Shown: positions 1-11,656 of the stretch, piece by piece
How positions within the stretch are numbered: position 1 is the first letter of the stretch
How the letters are laid out: each line of letters starts with the position of its first letter
Assembly: GCA_951799405.1 (NCBI GenBank)
Contig: OX637338.1
Span: forward strand, 558,001-622,000
Direction: 5' to 3'
DNA from: Agapetus fuscipes
Taxonomy: Eukaryota > Arthropoda > Insecta > Trichoptera > Glossosomatidae
DNA: 64,000 bases
The notes under the pieces: generated by a model
What the model saw: only the letters and a program-made list of their open reading frames with translations
The model's database searches: none
What the model was told of the DNA's origin: nothing
Made by a program: the position numbers and the translations under genes

Positions 1-315
1 TTTTTTTCAGTATATTTTAGGTAACATTCATTGCAGTAAAAAGTCGATTTTCTTTAATATATTTTTAACAAGGCACACTTTTCTGATATTGCAGAACATC
101 GCCAGATTCCCAGGAAATACTTGCTGTCGCGCAACGAAACAATATTGTGCATATTTTTAAGGCTTTATTAAATTCTCCGTTCTTACTGTTTCATTTTTGC
201 GACATGTTATTTTAAAGTATGTGCTAGTACGCAACGTTTTTTTTTCAGTATATTTTAGGTAACATTCATTGCAGTAAAAAGTCGATTTTCTTTAATATAT
301 TTTTAACAAGGCACT
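1..315 (+). repeat. Direct duplication of about 76 bp at the window start
   Basis: The block 1-76 recurs almost exactly at 239-315, starting with a T-run plus CAGTATATTTTAGG and ending ACAAGGCAC. The sequence after the first copy differs from that after the second, so this is a spaced or tandem duplication with a unit of about 238 bp whose left part may lie outside the window. No coding potential is seen. Confidence 0.7.
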
Positions 316-1349
316 CGAGAAGAATCAGAAACACTTAAGAGCTGAATCCAAAAACATAGCGTAAGTAGACATCTATAATCTAAATTGCAAAGATATACTG
401 ACATTTAAGGCTCATATTAAATGCATGACGACAATCAGGCACATATAAGTTCGCTCTTACACAAGCTGCATGTGTACATACAAAATAAATCAAACCTCAC
501 ATGAGCATTAATATTGAAATTCCTGCCACCTTTCTTTCTTGTAGCTAAGCTACACATGTTGTGCAACTTCAAAGGAGTCGCATGCGGCGAGTTGAACCTA
601 TATTAAACAAGGAACAATATACATCGTTTGTTTATTTTTCTAAATTTTTCATTAATTTCTTAAGTACATCCACCATATTTTAATTCAATCGTGTAAGTCT
701 GCTGCACAATCTAAGTACACACTTATCTTGCTAATAGTTAACTTAAGCATGCTAAGCAGATTCTTAAATCTCTGCACCATATGGTGAGCAGCGAGCAGGC
801 TTAGCAGCCATTCTCGTTTACGATCTAATAACCAAACGTCCCCCCCCCCTCATCCTCCTCTTATCTTCTCCAAGACCACCCACCCCTCCTGACACTCCCT
901 TATCAGTACTACAAGTATAAAAAAATACACAGACACGCAACCATTGTGTTTCAGGATAAATGCGTTGAAATTAAGACGCTCGCTAGATGCGCGATTTTAG
1001 ATTCAGACAAAGTTTGGTAAACGTGAAGTTGTATACATGAGGAAAAGATAGCATCTCCCTGATATTGAGATCTCATCAGACGTTGTTTTCTTTATCGGCT
1101 CTCAGGGGGAAGCCGTGGAAGACATCAGTCGGATGGATTAAGGACAACATCAACACCTCGTACTGCGTGATATAGGAAACATCTCGGATATATTTTATGG
1201 GCTCTCGTGCGATAAGTGTGTGATGAAATCTTATGTGTGTCAGATAAAAAAAGATTTTAGTTTTTGTTTTAACTGAAACTGTGACACTTTTTCACTGTGG
1301 TATGAATAAATTAAAATTCATCAGCATCATTATTATGACCTCGACAGCC
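316..1349. other. Gene-free flank with short repeat fragments
   Basis: Part of 375-530 is a degraded minus-strand copy of the LINE-tail repeat, and 535-605 is a fragment of SINE family S1. The rest, including a run of ten C at 841-850, shows no recognisable gene. Confidence 0.5.
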
Positions 1350-1508
1350 CTGGGCTGGAAGTCTCATCCCCACGGTAATTCTTACCTACCGAAAATCGGT
1401 AATATTTGTATGAAGACTAATCAGCTTGGATTGACAGGTCTTCATATATAAATATTACCGATATTCGGTAGGCAAGAATTACCGTGGTGATGAGACTTCC
1501 AGCCCTGG
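1350..1508. mobile_element. MITE with terminal inverted repeats of about 65 bp
   Basis: The left half (GGCTGGAAGTCTCATC, then CACGGTAATTCTTACC) is mirrored by the right half (AATTACCGTGG, then TGATGAGACTTCC), so most of the element folds on itself. It has no ORF. A half copy lies near 51715-51830 and a fragment of its end at 52287. This is a non-autonomous DNA transposon of unidentified superfamily. Confidence 0.75.
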
Positions 1509-2408
1509 ATGGGCCTTGGCTGAATCCAGGATTCTTTTCCTCTCTTGCCTGTTCGTTGCTCTCCAGCTACATATCTAGGGCTTAAAAGTAAAAAAATAAT
1601 AAATGATTGTTTCGAAAGATTTTTGTGAAACGCTGTAGATAGCCATTATTAAAAGGTGTTAGGTATTATTTTTTTTTTATAAATCAAAAAATTAAAACAC
1701 ATTTTAGAAAAAAATACATATTAAACTTGCATGGGTTTCTCAGATAAATGCACCTTCTCTCGTATTTTCTACGAGAGAAAACACTAAAAAAGCGTGATAA
1801 TCCTGTAGTTTAGAAGATTTTCATGAGTATTTTCTTATAATTAGTTCACTCACTATGAGAAGTTACACCCAATAAAATGTTTTATCTACGATTTCTTAAA
1901 ACAGTGAATCAGCACCTATTCAGTTTAACCTTTAAGGTGGAGATGTGTTTCTGCCTTGGCTGCATCTGCGTTAACACAGTTCATCTATCGTATTTTTTTA
2001 TCATCCTTCATCTCAAGTATAAGACGTTTACATTAACTCCCCTCGATTGCGTAAATCGACAATAAACATGAAAATAATATACGGCGGCACTCCTAGTGAG
2101 TGATCTAGTTTACATCCCGATTTACGCAATCAAGAGAAGCTTTCACAATGTTGTATACTCGGGATACATATCTCTCTTTCACCCTTGTGATGCTGATCCC
2201 TCTTACCTGTGAAAATAAATAGGTTACACTCGCCACACGCAACTCTTTCGTGGACAATATAAGTTTAAGTTTATTTGCGTTTTGAGTGAAATTAAATAAA
2301 ATTAAACACGACGACTTGAGGGCTTTATAGACACGTTTTTTCTTTAATTCTTGATGGTTTTGTCGCTTTTTTTATCAGGAAAATACTTCGATAGTAGCTA
2401 AGTGTGTA

Positions 2409-2654
2409 CAGTACCCTTAGAACGAGTTGCTAAACTTGAGTAGTGTAAAGTTTACGGCAATTATTAAAGAGTGATTTCCCCCAAAATCTGCCGTTTTTGT
2501 TTGTATGAACTTGATTTTCTTCATCACTGTAACTCTTTTGCTAAGACCATAAAGTGTAGGAAACAAAAACGGCAGATTTTGTGAGAAATCACTCTTTAAT
2601 ATTTTCCGTAAACTTTACTTTTCTCAAGTTTTGCAACTCGTACTAAGGGTACTG
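2409..2654. mobile_element. MITE with terminal inverted repeats of about 93 bp
   Basis: Ends are CAGTACCCTTAG on the left and CTAAGGGTACTG on the right. The arms stay about 90% complementary for some 93 bases each, around a loop of about 60 bases. No ORF exists. No clear target-site duplication is visible at the ends. Confidence 0.8.
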
Positions 2655-2889
2655 GTGGTGTTAACTTGATAGATAGGTTGAATTCCGCGCGCGAATCTAC
2701 CATGAAATTGCAGTTTTTACGGCGGGTAGACGCGGCTTACTAGAAATTTCGCCAAAACTGCCAAAACATCAAAGCAACGCAGATCTATCCGAAAAAAGTA
2801 CATCCATCTTGTTGCTCGACGCAAAGTGACAATGTGGGCGGGCGAGGGGATTTTTTAATTTTATATTAAGACCTCGTCACCTCAATAAA

Positions 2890-3060
2890 CTTGTTTGTCT
2901 AACGTCAGTATTAAAAGTATTAAAAACATCTCTCACATTATCGTGTTTTACTTTTTTTCTTAGCTCAGATTGTGTAGAATGTGAATCTTAAGACAATTTT
3001 ATCGAATGGTTATCTTTGAATCAAATGGAAGATTTGACCAAACAAGCACTGGGAGGACGA
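2890..3060 (+). repeat. Copy of interspersed repeat family R1
   Basis: It shares its core (AGCTCAGATTGTGTAGAATG followed by a CTTTGAATC block) with 17395-17610 and 21775-22045 on the plus strand and 11395-11640 and 39838-40170 on the minus strand. It is non-coding; the class is not determined. Confidence 0.55.
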
Positions 3061-3960
3061 CCTGTATTATCTACCCCGTATATACTCATTAAAGACATGA
3101 CGCAGGCGGGATTCGAGCTTGTGATTGTCTCAATAATTCGAGTTCAAATGTTGACGCCTTATCTTCTTGACCATATAAGCGACATTGCTGCATGAGAAAA
3201 ATTTAATTATGCATTATTTCATAGGAATGTATTTTTTCGCAGAATATTAACAAATATTTCATTCACTACCGCTTAACATTCTTTCGTGTAATTATTTATG
3301 CCATGACACACTTTTTTATTTAATTAATGGTGCTCTTATTAAATTAATTACTGACGTGGGAGTTTATTAATCCTTATTTGCACAAGCCCTCCCACTCGCC
3401 TCTGTGTGGGACAGCCTTTTATAACTAATCCATCACTTTCCGGACTTACCAGTTTTTAATTCTGTATATTTCATTATTTTTTCTTTTACGCTGAAAATAG
3501 AAAACGCATTTTCAACAGATTTTTTCCCTATTAAACAACGCGTCTTTATCCTGATTTCCTGATTCAAAAGAAAACAGTGTGTAAATCGGTAATGTCGCAC
3601 GCTTCATAATAAAGAGCAATAACTCAAAAAATAAGAATGTTGGGAAATCACGTTTGAAGTTCAGACAACCAGTACAACTTGTATAGGATGAAAAAGGCGA
3701 CCGATGTTTTATCTCGGTTATATGCGTCCAAATTGAACGGCTGTCGCATTCTACCTATTCTTCTCGCATTGTTATTGCGTTTTATTACAAAATCTTGATT
3801 TTTGCAAGTTTTGAGTTGCTCTTTATTATTAAGCGTGCGATGTATTGAATATACGGCGGCAAATCTAGAGAGTGATTTAGATTTCATACATTTTTTCGAT
3901 TTGCACAATCGAGGTGAGTTTAAGCTATTTTTTGTACTAGGGGCCCAGAACGCAAAATAC
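3061..3960. other. No recognisable gene
   Basis: AT-rich DNA. Short ORFs run across 3648-3908 and into the LTR that follows. They match nothing I recognise and their composition is that of the surroundings, so they are treated as chance. Confidence 0.5.
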
Positions 3961-4284
3961 TGTTACGAATGTGTGTTTTTTTTTTATACTTGGCTGAGTG
4001 TGTCTCTAGATGTAGGTGTTTGCCTTATTGTACTAGTGTTTGCTCGAAGGTTCTGGAGAAGTCTCACATACTCCAGTTCACGATGTGTTTCGAGAACCAT
4101 CTTAGTGTCATACTATATAAGGGCTAAAACCGTCTGTAGCGTAGACTAGTATCGAAGCTGTCAAGATAATAAGGTAGTCAAGAGACCGTGATGTGAATAA
4201 ACCAATGTGAACAAAATCTCAAAATAAATTGTCTGAAATAAATTAACTGAAGTTTTTATTAAATTGAACCCGTCAATCGTGACA
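3961..4284 (+). mobile_element. Solo LTR of a retrotransposon (family L)
   Basis: It begins TGTTACGAA and ends GTGACA, contains a TATATAAGG promoter-like box near 4110, and carries an AATAAA-rich 3' part. Related sequences lie at about 38535-38852, 53525-54135 and 62690-63130. Flanking ATAC and ATAA would be an imperfect 4-bp target duplication. There is no internal coding region beside it. Confidence 0.6.
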
Positions 4285-5027
4285 ATAATATTTACATAAA
4301 ACGTTTTTAAGAAGTTCTCACGTCACAGAAAGCCAACTGAACAAATTTTCATTCCTCACTCTGTGATGCAAAAATAAGATATTTCCTCTGCACACACTGT
4401 TTATCCGACATGTGATGCCGCTTCAGTTGCGCTTATTTAGCGACACGGATGGCGGACTTGTGTTCAGAACTTCAAGTATAAAACTGTAGATTTCAACTCA
4501 ACCACGGCGTTAACCAAAAATGTATGCAAACCCATGACTAACTAGAAGCTCTGCAACAGTTTTCATATATTTGTTTTACAACGTAGTGCTAGAGTTTAAA
4601 GGGAATGTTGTATACATGAGGTACAGATCCAGAAAAAAGCGCTCCATGCATGTTTTATCCTCGAGAATGAGGGGGAAGGAAATGGAGAGAATGGCCAATT
4701 TGGGAGCGTCATGATGTGACCCCAGGACTCGCAGACCTTCTGGGACACCCGCCCTCCATGTCCCGGCACCTGGATACATTTGCAACTGGTTTTTTGCCCA
4801 TCCACTCGCGCACGATATGCTTCATGGATAATTTATCAAATGTGTTTTTTAGTCCAGCAAAAAGACTTGTCCCAGAAGGGGAGTTTTTCCTGCAGGGTTC
4901 ACGCGGATAATAAATCGCAACCTTTTTGCGTATGAAAATTAAAGTTATTATTTTAACACTTACCTATGTATATTCACAAACTACGCTATGAGAAGTAATT
5001 GTTCTACATATGTTTCTTGACTTATAG
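4285..5027. other. No recognisable gene
   Basis: Short ORFs around 4576-4910 overlap in several frames and match nothing I know. No repeat is evident within the window. Confidence 0.45.
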
Positions 5028-5262
5028 GTTAGTATGCGGCTGACCACCCATGCTGTAGAAAATGGTTCACTTTGCCAATGTCACCCCTGTTTCAGAGAAG
5101 TTCGGCAAGAGTTGCCGGGCGTATGTCCATTTGAGATTTGGTTTTTATATTGTAGGTTCACATGCGGCATGCGCAAGCGCGTACTTGTACGTGTCTGGTT
5201 GTGAGAATGCATGTAATGTGAATCCCCAATGTTACATATCTTTGCAACTTAGATAAGATTAG
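5028..5262 (+). mobile_element. LINE-tail repeat (family T), full copy
   Basis: It starts CTTGACTTATAGG, contains GGCTGACCACCC and CACTTTGCCAATGTCACC, and ends TTTGCAACTTAGAT with a short GATTA-type tail. It matches the 3' end of the LINE at 19900-20866. The ORF across it is a by-product of the repeat. Confidence 0.8.
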
Positions 5263-5281
5263 ATTATTAATGACTGTCATC

Positions 5282-5560
5282 CGGTCGATAGCTCAGTTGG
5301 TAGAGTGCTTGTATTACATGCCGTGAGCTCGGGTTCGAACCCCAACGAGGGTGTCGGAAATTATTTCCCGTTTCGGTGTTTATTTTAAACCCCAAAATAA
5401 AATACTGGCAAGGTTTATTCAGCTTTCACAAGAAGTGAGTACCAGCCCTCTCGGGTGGTAGGAAATAACTACTTCAACTGAAATCGTTGGCGTAAGGCAG
5501 CTTCTTTACCTGTAAAAAATAGTTTACACTCGTCATATGCGCAACTTAGATTACAGATTA
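5282..5560 (+). mobile_element. tRNA-derived SINE, family S1
   Basis: The head has a pol III A box (TAGCTCAGTTGGTAGAGTGC) and B box (GGGTTCGAACCCC). A body follows with CCCGTTTCGGTGTTTATTT and a 3' part typical of the family. The tRNA-like part lacks a matching 3' half, so it is not a tRNA gene. Confidence 0.8.
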
Positions 5561-7554
5561 TAGAACATATTTTACATTAAGTAAGAAACGTCAATAAAAA
5601 CATACCTTTTGAGATAAATATAAATGGCCTTTACTGGTTTCAAAAATGAAACCTTTTTATGAATAATGTGGAAATTGTTTAGCTTCATAGATTACTTTTC
5701 AACTTTAACGAAGAAATTCTTGGATTAATTTTTTTCTCAGAAAGTGTCTGATGATTGGAACTGTACTCTACCCAAGGACAATATTGGATCTCTCATTAAA
5801 ATTTCATCAAAAGTAATTTTGAGTTTTGTGAAATCAGTTTTTAATCAAATCTAATGCCTCACTGGTTCATTTCCCTTAACTTGTAATATTTTTTGAAATT
5901 AATTGTTATTATTAACTACAATAATCAAATTGTTATTTATCACGAGGTCCGCACGTGAATTGGCGTAGACAACATTGTGTCGTCGCTCGGCCGGGTTGCT
6001 AGGGAAAAGGCATACGAATAAAAAAAGTGAACCATTTTTATTTTATTTCAGCGCTGTTATCGACTTATTAGTCAAGGAACATTATTATGACAATTACTGA
6101 CAATTAAAGATGCAAAACATAAAAACATAATCCTACTATCAAGAACTTTTATGAATGTATTTGTTTTGGGATTCTTAAATCTCTTTCCAGCTTCCTACAT
6201 ACAACAACACTACGCAGCTAACAGCCCTGCAACAAAGGATCAGGACATCAACTGCCACATCACCAACACCTGTGTGGCATTACAACGAGTGTCATAGACC
6301 CCTACAGTCTCTGAAATCTGGAGAATCAAATAGAAAAACAAACATACATGTATTTACTCGTGTCTACCTACAGCTCACACTCTTTTCTGCGAACCTATAA
6401 AACTTTATCTTTATTGAGTTTCACAGAAAATGAAAAGATCACAGCATTATTTTGGTTTTTCTCTCGTTAATACAGCCGCGGCTTCCTCTTCCCAGCACGT
6501 GCGTCACAACACGTCTAATTGCGCGCGTTCCAGGAATGTTTGGTGGCAGCTGCTTCTCCCACACAGTCTGCTCCTCCAAGGTTCTTCCCCCTGGTGTAGC
6601 TCTGCTGGGAATTGAACTCGGGAAGGGTTTGTTCGCAGGCGGAGGCGACCACAAGGAAGGGCGGCAGGGAGGGGAGCCGCCCACGGCAAGAGAGGGCGGG
6701 AGTGGAGAGAGGGTGGACAGAGAAGGGGCGTGCGCTCTCAGATAAGGGCTGCTCTATCGAGAAAAAAACGAATACCAGTATTAATCCGTACACTTACTTG
6801 GTATTCGATTTTTGTTTATGTAAATAAGTTCCTCCTTGTACATAGGTACATCAACCGGTTTTAATGTTTGATCTTTTTTAAAGTCAGTTTTTTTTTGTAT
6901 AAGAATGTAGGCTTTTCTATGTTTTATTTTTGTTTTGACAGATTTAAAAGAGCAATGTCGTTGTGTATTAAAATCACTGTAAGAACATTGTTATCTTATC
7001 GCATATAGGGAACATTGCCGCTTGATATCTATAGTTATTATAGAAAAAAATTAGGTTATTAAAGATTTTGTTTTACAATCAGAGGTAAACAATAATAATA
7101 AAAAACATTTTTATTTGTAATCTACGTACAAAATACGATAAATAATTGAAGATTTTTTTCGAAAATGAAGTAGCTACCTAGCCTATGGAGATGCAGGGAA
7201 TGAATTACTATATTGTCGCATTGGGTTCTATACGGATCTTAAAGCAAAAACAAACATACTGGGATTACGTTTTCAAAATGCCAAAGAATTTCAAATAAAA
7301 CAAAGATTACAGATTTTATCCATACTTTGTACAAAATTTGAAACTGATTGGGAAAAGTGCAGAGGAGCGTCTAAAACATAATTTATAATCGTAATACTTT
7401 TTACTTAGAAAACAGCCTTTTTTATGTTTATTTTTTATCAACAATTCAAGCAACACCTCTGCGGCGCCCTTCCAGGGTGACATAGACCCCTAAGACTTTC
7501 AAGAATTGAGGAGCCTCCCGCACAGGATTCCATACAAAAAACGCTAATGCTAGA
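5561..7554. other. Gene-free flank with repeat fragments and a GC-rich patch
   Basis: 5943-6020 is a repeat whose inverted copy is at 14517-14600. 6190-6320 resembles the LINE 3' region at 33085-33240. 6455-6745 is GC-rich with overlapping ORFs in all frames and no recognisable protein. 7440-7530 is another LINE-end fragment. Confidence 0.5.
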
Positions 7555-7700
7555 CGCTATTGTCTACACATAAAGTACAACTCCATGCCGTGTTTTCCCC
7601 GAAAGGGTCGCATGTGGCGATAGGGAACTATTTATTTTTACAGGTGAGGGGGCCGGCCTGAAACCAAGCACTTCAGTTGAAATGTGAGTAATCTTATATT
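7555..7700 (-). mobile_element. 3' part of a family S1 SINE
   Basis: The GTCGCATGTGGCGA and ACAGGTGAGGGGGCCGGCC blocks match the 3' body of S1 copies such as 47905-48223. The tRNA-like head is missing. Confidence 0.65.
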
Positions 7701-7799
7701 TGGGTTTGAAATAAACGGCACCATTATAAAATACCAAAAAACCGGTATTCATTCATGTTTCCCGGTATCCCTGTTACGGGGGAAGCGGGAAAAGTAAAA

Positions 7800-7990
7800 A
7801 ATGAGTTTGGTGCGAGGAGGAGCGTGTAACTGGCTCGCGCGCCGCCCCCCGGGGGGAGCAGGGAGAGCAGGGGGTGGGCCCAGAGTTCAGGGTTACCCGG
7901 GAGCGAGCAGATCAATATCTGGCGGCTGTTGCCATGGAGACCCGCTGCTGCGCTCACCAGACCAAGTGCCTCCGCCGCAGCGGGGGAAAC
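7800..7990. promoter_or_regulatory. GC-rich island with an RFX X-box-like site
   Basis: This short GC-rich stretch contrasts with its AT-rich surroundings. GTTGCCATGGAGAC at 7928-7941 closely fits the RFX X-box (GTTGCC, ATGG, then an imperfect AAC half-site), a hallmark of ciliary gene promoters. It lies 3.7 kb beyond the dynein 3' end. No first exon is recognisable, so a promoter role is only inferred. Confidence 0.3.
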
Positions 7991-8409
7991 GAAGCTTCGC
8001 GTATTTCGCAAATTTAATTTGTACCCTAAAAATATTTAAAAAAAAAAAAATGATGTACAAAAATTAACTTCTGTTAATAGTTGTGAATTACAGCATGAAA
8101 GTTAACGATAAAGTTTGGAAATAAATGAATCCCATCACATAACCGAAACAATTTGTGTACGCATTTTGTTTTTTAAAGATGCAGATGGCAGGTGTTGTTT
8201 CAGTATTGATATACATTTATATAGAAAGTACACATTAAGAAATGCTTTACCATTTCTTAATTTTTATTTTGTGCTTAGGGAGTTTTTTACAAGAATAAAC
8301 TTCGTAAAATCATCATGAAACTATCCGTAACCTCTTTGCTAACTTATAATCGCATTTGCTCTACACACATCGTCCATTCAATTATTTCAACGATAGTAAA
8401 CGGTGAAAA

Positions 8410-8790
8410 ATTACTTCCTTCCTTCCTTAGCCTTTCTTAGTCCACTATTTTACGTAGGCCTCCTCCAATCCTCTCCAATTCAGTCTATTAGTTGCTGTGT
8501 TCAGCCATCCTCCACCTGTCATGGTCTTGCCATGCAACGTGACCTGTCCAGCGCTACTTTAAGCAGGCCACTCACTGTATGACATCAGTGAAGCCAGTGC
8601 ATCTACGGATCTTCTGGTTTGGAACCCTATCTCTGAGGCTGATTCCCAGCATCCTCCTTTCTATGGCTCTTTGGCACGTCCTCAGTCTGTTGGCGCTATG
8701 CTGAGTGAGCCTTTTCTTTCCAAGCCATAGGTGGATACTGGAAGCACAAATGACTCAAAGACCTTACGTTGCAGGTCAACAAACATTTTC
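8410..8790 (-). mobile_element. Decayed LINE reverse-transcriptase C-terminal fragment
   Basis: Minus-strand reading gives pieces of a LINE C-terminal block such as RRMLGISLRDRVPNQKIRR, broken by frameshifts. The flanking CTTTCTTAGTCCACT phrase is a LINE-tail phrase also seen at 61895-62040 and 62975-63045. Confidence 0.65.
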
Positions 8791-9460
8791 TTTTAATTGA
8801 GGATGTAGCCTAGATTTCCAAAATCTTCCCATGTCAGTGGTATCCTTCTGGTGATTTCGAACTTTATCGAAATCACTTGAAGAAATCACGATAAAAATTA
8901 CTTACAAACGCAAAATCCAGACTGTATTCTGTACTCCTCAGCATCATTTTATATAAGCAATGGTAACATAGTTAAAAGTGAACTAATTATAATACTATGG
9001 ACTACCAGCAACACACCGACAACCTAAATAAAAGTGTATTTGCATATTTGTTACTGCAGACACTTCAAAAAATTCAAGAAAAAACTTGAAGCAGTTTCAA
9101 AGGCAGTCCCCGGGTGCTTCATTTAATAATTATGGAACCAAAAAACTTGGCAGAGTTTTAGCTTGGGCAGCAACTGTGTAACCAACTCGTTTAAAAAAAA
9201 ACTCCTCCAAACAGCGTCGCCTAAACAAACCCTCTCCCCTGCCGGCACTTAATTTCCCTGAAGAGAATCCCCGGCCGGGTTGCTGAGCGCAACTTGCGCC
9301 GTCTTCCCTTCGTCAATATTTGCACAAAATCTCATCGCATTATACCTCCGATGAACCTCTCATAGATCACGCCATCTGTGTGTGGGTGCACGCACACACA
9401 CACACCCCTATCCACACACACAGACATTGACACATAATATAAGTGGATCCGAAACTATAG
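8791..9460. other. No recognisable gene
   Basis: Non-coding DNA with a CA-rich microsatellite at about 9378-9425. Confidence 0.5.
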
Positions 9461-9461
9461 A

Positions 9462-9675
9462 TTGGTGTGAGGCTGACCACCCATACTGTGACAAATGTCA
9501 CCCATGTTTCAGAAAAGGTCGGCAAGAGTTGCAGGGCTTAGGTTTATTTGAGATTTGAGTTTTTATATTGTAAGACCACATGCGGCATGTGTTCAGCGCG
9601 AACTTATACGTATCTGCTTACGGGAATGCATTTAATATGAATCTGAAATGTAATATATTTTTGCAACTTATATGA
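9462..9675 (+). mobile_element. LINE-tail repeat (family T), diverged copy
   Basis: The order of blocks (GAGGCTGACCACCC, GTTTCAGAAAAGGTCGGCAA, TTTTTGCAACTTA) matches other T copies with more substitutions and small deletions. Poly-T/poly-A low-complexity DNA follows to about 9985. Confidence 0.65.
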
Positions 9676-10844
9676 AATTTTCTTTTTTTTCTGTCCTTTT
9701 CTCTTCTTTTTTTCTTCTTTAACTTTTTTTTTTTTTTTTCTCTTTTTTTTCTTTCTTCCTGTTTTTTTTTGTTTCTGTTATTAATTAAATTTATTTTTGA
9801 CTTAATCTATTTTTTGTTTTTTGTTGTCAGCTGATAGGTACGAGTATTTTAAATTTTTAACATATTTGTGGATTTTTTTAGGATTAAGGCACTTTACAGT
9901 ATATGTATCCATTTCTCTTGTTTTTATAATTGTGTCTGTATCTGTTTTTTCTCCTCAATAAAAAAAAAAAAAAAAAAAAAAATTAAAGACACTATCCTTT
10001 CAACCCACCTCAAGAGAGCAATGATGCTCCCAGTGTGACTTCGTTCTAAACAGGGACGTGAGGGAGAATCCACAAAAATCCTCTGCAAAGCTGGCTACGT
10101 CATCTTTTATGCGGACATTCTGGGCAAGCGTTATGGCACGTTGTTTTGGTTGTAAATTTGTCAATTTTGAAAGAAGAAAAGTTCGCATAAGATATTATGG
10201 CATTGTATAACTATTGGGTGTCTAAATACGAGATGAAAAAAGCAAGGAAATATAAGATTTTGAGGGCACTGCTGTGTTATTTGACAGGTCTGCCTGTCAA
10301 TTGTGTCTCATACTGCGCTTCAATGCCGTAAGCTACTTTCGGGTCCATTATATTATACGTCAATGCATCCAGCTCACGATATACTTATTATACATTTATA
10401 TCACTTACTAACACATATATCAAACTTACAATACAAGCATAAAATTCACAAATACATCCTACATAACTTATTATACATGTAGGACACACACAAGCACACT
10501 TGGTTACTATGCCCGTACAACTCTCTCTCACACACATAAAGTATATGCGTAAATACATGATATAATAAAGTGTAGATATATATGCCACTTACCTTTTTAT
10601 GTGGAGGGTATAAGAGCACGAGGGTGGACGAATAATCTAGATTAAAAAAACAGGTATGCGTATCTATGTACATGTATATAAGTAGAATCTATTTATTATA
10701 TTTGAAAATAAATATTCCCTTCCGCAAACTATCGAAATGGACTTCACCGATAGCTGACTCAGGATAAATAGACTTGTAGAGATTGTAGTAGGCGACTTGA
10801 TTGAAAATAATTGAAAAGAAGAAGAAGAAGATAACAATAATATT
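9676..10844. other. Low-complexity and unassigned DNA
   Basis: 9676-9985 is T-rich then A-rich. Beyond it, short ORFs at 10000-10188 and 10388-10673 match nothing I recognise. Confidence 0.5.
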
Positions 10845-11085
10845 AAGAGTTATTGGTTAGCGCTGTTTTTGTGTGAATCACACCTAAAGAGCCCTCTACG
10901 AGCTTGATCGCGAATTCTCAAGTTTTTGACCAGACCCAGGCTGGATGATGGACCTTTGTTGACTGAGCTTTGGCCGAAGAGCAGATTTGAAAATGTAAAG
11001 ACATAATTTTTTGTGCTACGCCGGAATTCAAACCAACGACCTTCCATTAACGAGTCCGAAGCGTTAAAACTAGAGCAGTGTTTTT
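10845..11085 (-). mobile_element. Family S2 SINE copy without the 5S-like head
   Basis: The minus strand reads the S2 tRNA-like part (ACTCGTTAATGGAAGGTCG, then a B-box-like GGTTTGAATTCC) and the 3' body ending near AACAGCGCTAACC. It is diverged. Confidence 0.65.
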
Positions 11086-11243
11086 TTTTTTAACTTGACA
11101 TCGATGATGCATCGATGTTACAAAGTTGGAAGAAATTGGCAATAAGTAACTGCAATTGCCTGACGGATTGGTGACAATTGCTTGACAATGCATGTTTGAA
11201 ATGAAGACAGTAAAAAGTATAATTTTACAAAAAATACATTACA

Positions 11244-11249
11244 TTTATT
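11244..11249 (-). terminator. Possible AATAAA poly(A) signal of the dynein gene
   Basis: AATAAA is read on the minus strand about 410 bases past the stop codon. Part of the intervening stretch (11395-11640) belongs to a repeat found elsewhere in the window, and the region is AT-rich, so chance matches are likely. RNA 3' ends would be needed to confirm it. Confidence 0.25.
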
Positions 11250-11394
11250 ATTTTAGTCAATAAAATAGATATAAAAAATACATTCGTTTTCAAAACTTCG
11301 AATCACACAATCACACAATAAACAACATAAATAATTACACTCAAAAAAATGTTTTTCACATTGCCATGACGCATTTCGTCCCCCCAGTGCTTAT

Positions 11395-11640
11395 TTGGCT
11401 TATCTACAATTTGATTCAAAGATTACCTTTCAATTAAATTGTATTAAGAATCACATTCTACATCTACACAATTTGATCCAGGAAAAAATGTAAATCACGA
11501 TAATGTAAGAGTTGTTTTTAAAATCAATTTACAGTTTTAATAAGACACATTGGTCCGGGACACATACAAACATTGCTCATGTGAAATTACCTCTGTTGTA
11601 AATAAGGCAAACAAGCACAAGGTTACGATTTCTCTACATC
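11395..11640 (-). repeat. Copy of interspersed repeat family R1
   Basis: It shares long blocks with 39838-40170, including GAATCACATTCTAC and CCTCTGTTGTAAATAAG, close downstream of the dynein stop codon. Non-coding. Confidence 0.55.
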
Positions 11641-11656
11641 TTTCTTCTTTGGTGAA

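Noticed and set aside
5282..5355. Candidate tRNA gene
   Set aside because: A and B boxes are present but the acceptor stem does not close and the same head recurs in many dispersed copies with a common body, so it is a SINE.
6430..6827. Overlapping ORFs in the GC-rich patch as a small gene
   Set aside because: Open in several frames and on both strands simply because of GC content; no recognisable domain or splice context.
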